This document shows, piece after piece, positions 63,432-64,000 of a stretch of 64,000 nucleotides of DNA. The DNA is taken from positions 3,100,001 to 3,164,000 of the forward strand of contig NZ_JAAGOW010000001.1 in the NCBI RefSeq assembly GCF_010499245.1. Direction: 5' to 3'. The notes beneath the pieces were generated by a model that searched no databases, was not told the origin of the DNA, and was given only the letters and a program-made list of their open reading frames with translations. The DNA is from Variovorax sp. WS11. Lineage in GTDB: Bacteria; Pseudomonadota; Gammaproteobacteria; Burkholderiales; Burkholderiaceae_C. Position 1 is the stretch's first letter; the number at the start of each line of letters is the position of its first letter. A program made the position numbers and the translations under genes.

Positions 63432-64000
63432 ATGATGGCAGCCACCCAAGACCCCGTCGATCCGCCCTCGCGCCTGCTGCTGCTGGCCGAAGGGCGCGCC
63501 CTCTGGGAGGCCGGCGCCGCCCTGGCCCTGTGGCCCTTGCTGCAGCTCACGCCGCGCGGCGACGGCCATCCCGTGCTGGTGCTGCCCGGCCTGGTGGCCA
63601 GCGACATGTCGACCAAGCTGCTGCGGCGCTACCTGGAAGGCCGCGGCTACGACGCCCATGGCTGGGGCCTGGGGCGCAACTTCGGTCCGCGCGAGGGCAT
63701 CGAGGACGGCATGATCGCCAAGCTCGAAGCCCTGCATGCCGAGAGCGGCCGCAAGGTCAGCCTGATCGGCTGGAGCCTGGGGGGCGTCTATGCCCGCTTG
63801 CTCGCCGCGCGCCATCCGCAATGGGTGCGCAGCGTGGTCACGCTGGGCAGCCCCTTCACAGGCAGCTCGCGTGCCACGAACGCATGGCGGATCTACGAGG
63901 GCGTGAGCGGCCAGAGCTCGGAAGACCCGCGGCGCATGAAGCATGTGCGCCCCACGCCGCCGGTGCCCACCACGTCCATCTTCAGCCGCAGCGACGGCGT
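63432..64000 (+). CDS. Alpha/beta-hydrolase (esterase/lipase-like), truncated by window end
   Basis: The first 189 residues are visible. AGGAGA precedes the two adjacent ATGs. It has a leader helix, H-P-V-L-V-L-P-G-L-V-A-S-D, the R-Y-L-E-G-R-G-Y-D-A-H-G-W-G-L-G-R-N stretch and the nucleophile elbow I-G-W-S-L-G-G-V-Y-A-R, then T-L-G-S-P-F-T-G. The Asp/His of the triad lie in or beyond the cut end. The family resembles triacylglycerol-lipase/PGAP1-like esterases; as neighbour of WS/DGAT and phasins it may mobilise stored lipid. Confidence 0.82.
   Translation, partial: MMAATQDPVDPPSRLLLLAEGRALWEAGAALALWPLLQLTPRGDGHPVLVLPGLVASDMSTKLLRRYLEGRGYDAHGWGLGRNFGPREGIEDGMIAKLEALHAESGRKVSLIGWSLGGVYARLLAARHPQWVRSVVTLGSPFTGSSRATNAWRIYEGVSGQSSEDPRRMKHVRPTPPVPTTSIFSRSDG

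Overview
The window is high-GC, gene-dense DNA with no integrase, transposase, CRISPR array or rRNA. It fits a Burkholderiales soil bacterium close to Variovorax/Comamonadaceae. The supporting content is a complete rut uracil-catabolism operon, a selenoneine (sen) cluster of the kind first worked out in Variovorax, an oxidative L-arabinose (Weimberg-like) pathway, PHA/wax-ester granule genes, pilT/pilU, and the rsmI / yraN-diaA-dolP neighbourhood. Layout and reading frames were read by eye; no database search was run.

1-12.3 kb, nucleobase/nucleoside region. A BMP-family ABC transporter (permease cut by the window edge, ATPase, binding protein), a VOC protein and a 2-oxoglutarate/Fe(II) oxygenase form one minus-strand operon. 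The TetR-family regulator rutR diverges from it. The rutABCDEF operon runs toward rutR from the other side. A perfect palindrome (TTGGACCA-AA-TGGTCCAA) lies upstream of rutA and an imperfect copy lies in the oxygenase/rutR divergent region, so RutR probably governs uptake, an unassigned oxygenation step and uracil ring opening together. An NTF2-like protein, a YheT-type hydrolase and a conserved hypothetical protein follow.

12.3-20.5 kb: a membrane-anchored cytochrome c, then a tripartite RND efflux pump (outer-membrane factor, AcrB-like pump, AcrA-like adaptor) divergent from an AcrR/TtgR-type repressor. The intergenic region carries a near-perfect AcrR-type operator. The repressor's C-terminus looks frameshifted. 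A degenerate tRNA-Arg(CCG)-like sequence and a very strong terminator follow it.

20.5-37.3 kb: sugar-acid region. It holds an aldose 1-epimerase, sugar lactonase, SDR dehydrogenase, LysR regulator, semialdehyde dehydrogenase, two sugar-binding proteins, two sets of sugar ABC ATPase/permeases (GguAB-like and YtfRT-YjfF-like), an IlvD/Edd dehydratase and a DHDPS-family dehydratase. Together these can take L-arabinose to 2-oxoglutarate without phosphorylation.

37.3-51.8 kb: mixed housekeeping. It includes a GST, a TonB-C lipoprotein, two orphan transglutaminase-like/YD-repeat secreted proteins, rsmI back-to-back with yraN-diaA-dolP (yraN with a lost stop), a 3-hydroxyisobutyrate dehydrogenase-like protein, pilU-pilT, yggS, glutamate dehydrogenase plus a small kinase, and hypothetical proteins.

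51.9-59.7 kb: the most interesting region. A minus-strand run senA - PhnD-like binding protein - ATPase - two permeases - arginase is divergent, only 28 bp away, from senB - selD(senC). This reads as a selenoneine factory with its own probable selenium-oxyanion importer. 59.7-64 kb holds a WS/DGAT acyltransferase, a phasin-like protein, a PhaF-type phasin, a TetR regulator and a truncated alpha/beta hydrolase. Three of these carry histone-H1-like Lys/Ala/Pro- or Arg/Lys-rich tails, suggesting a nucleoid-tethered storage-granule module.
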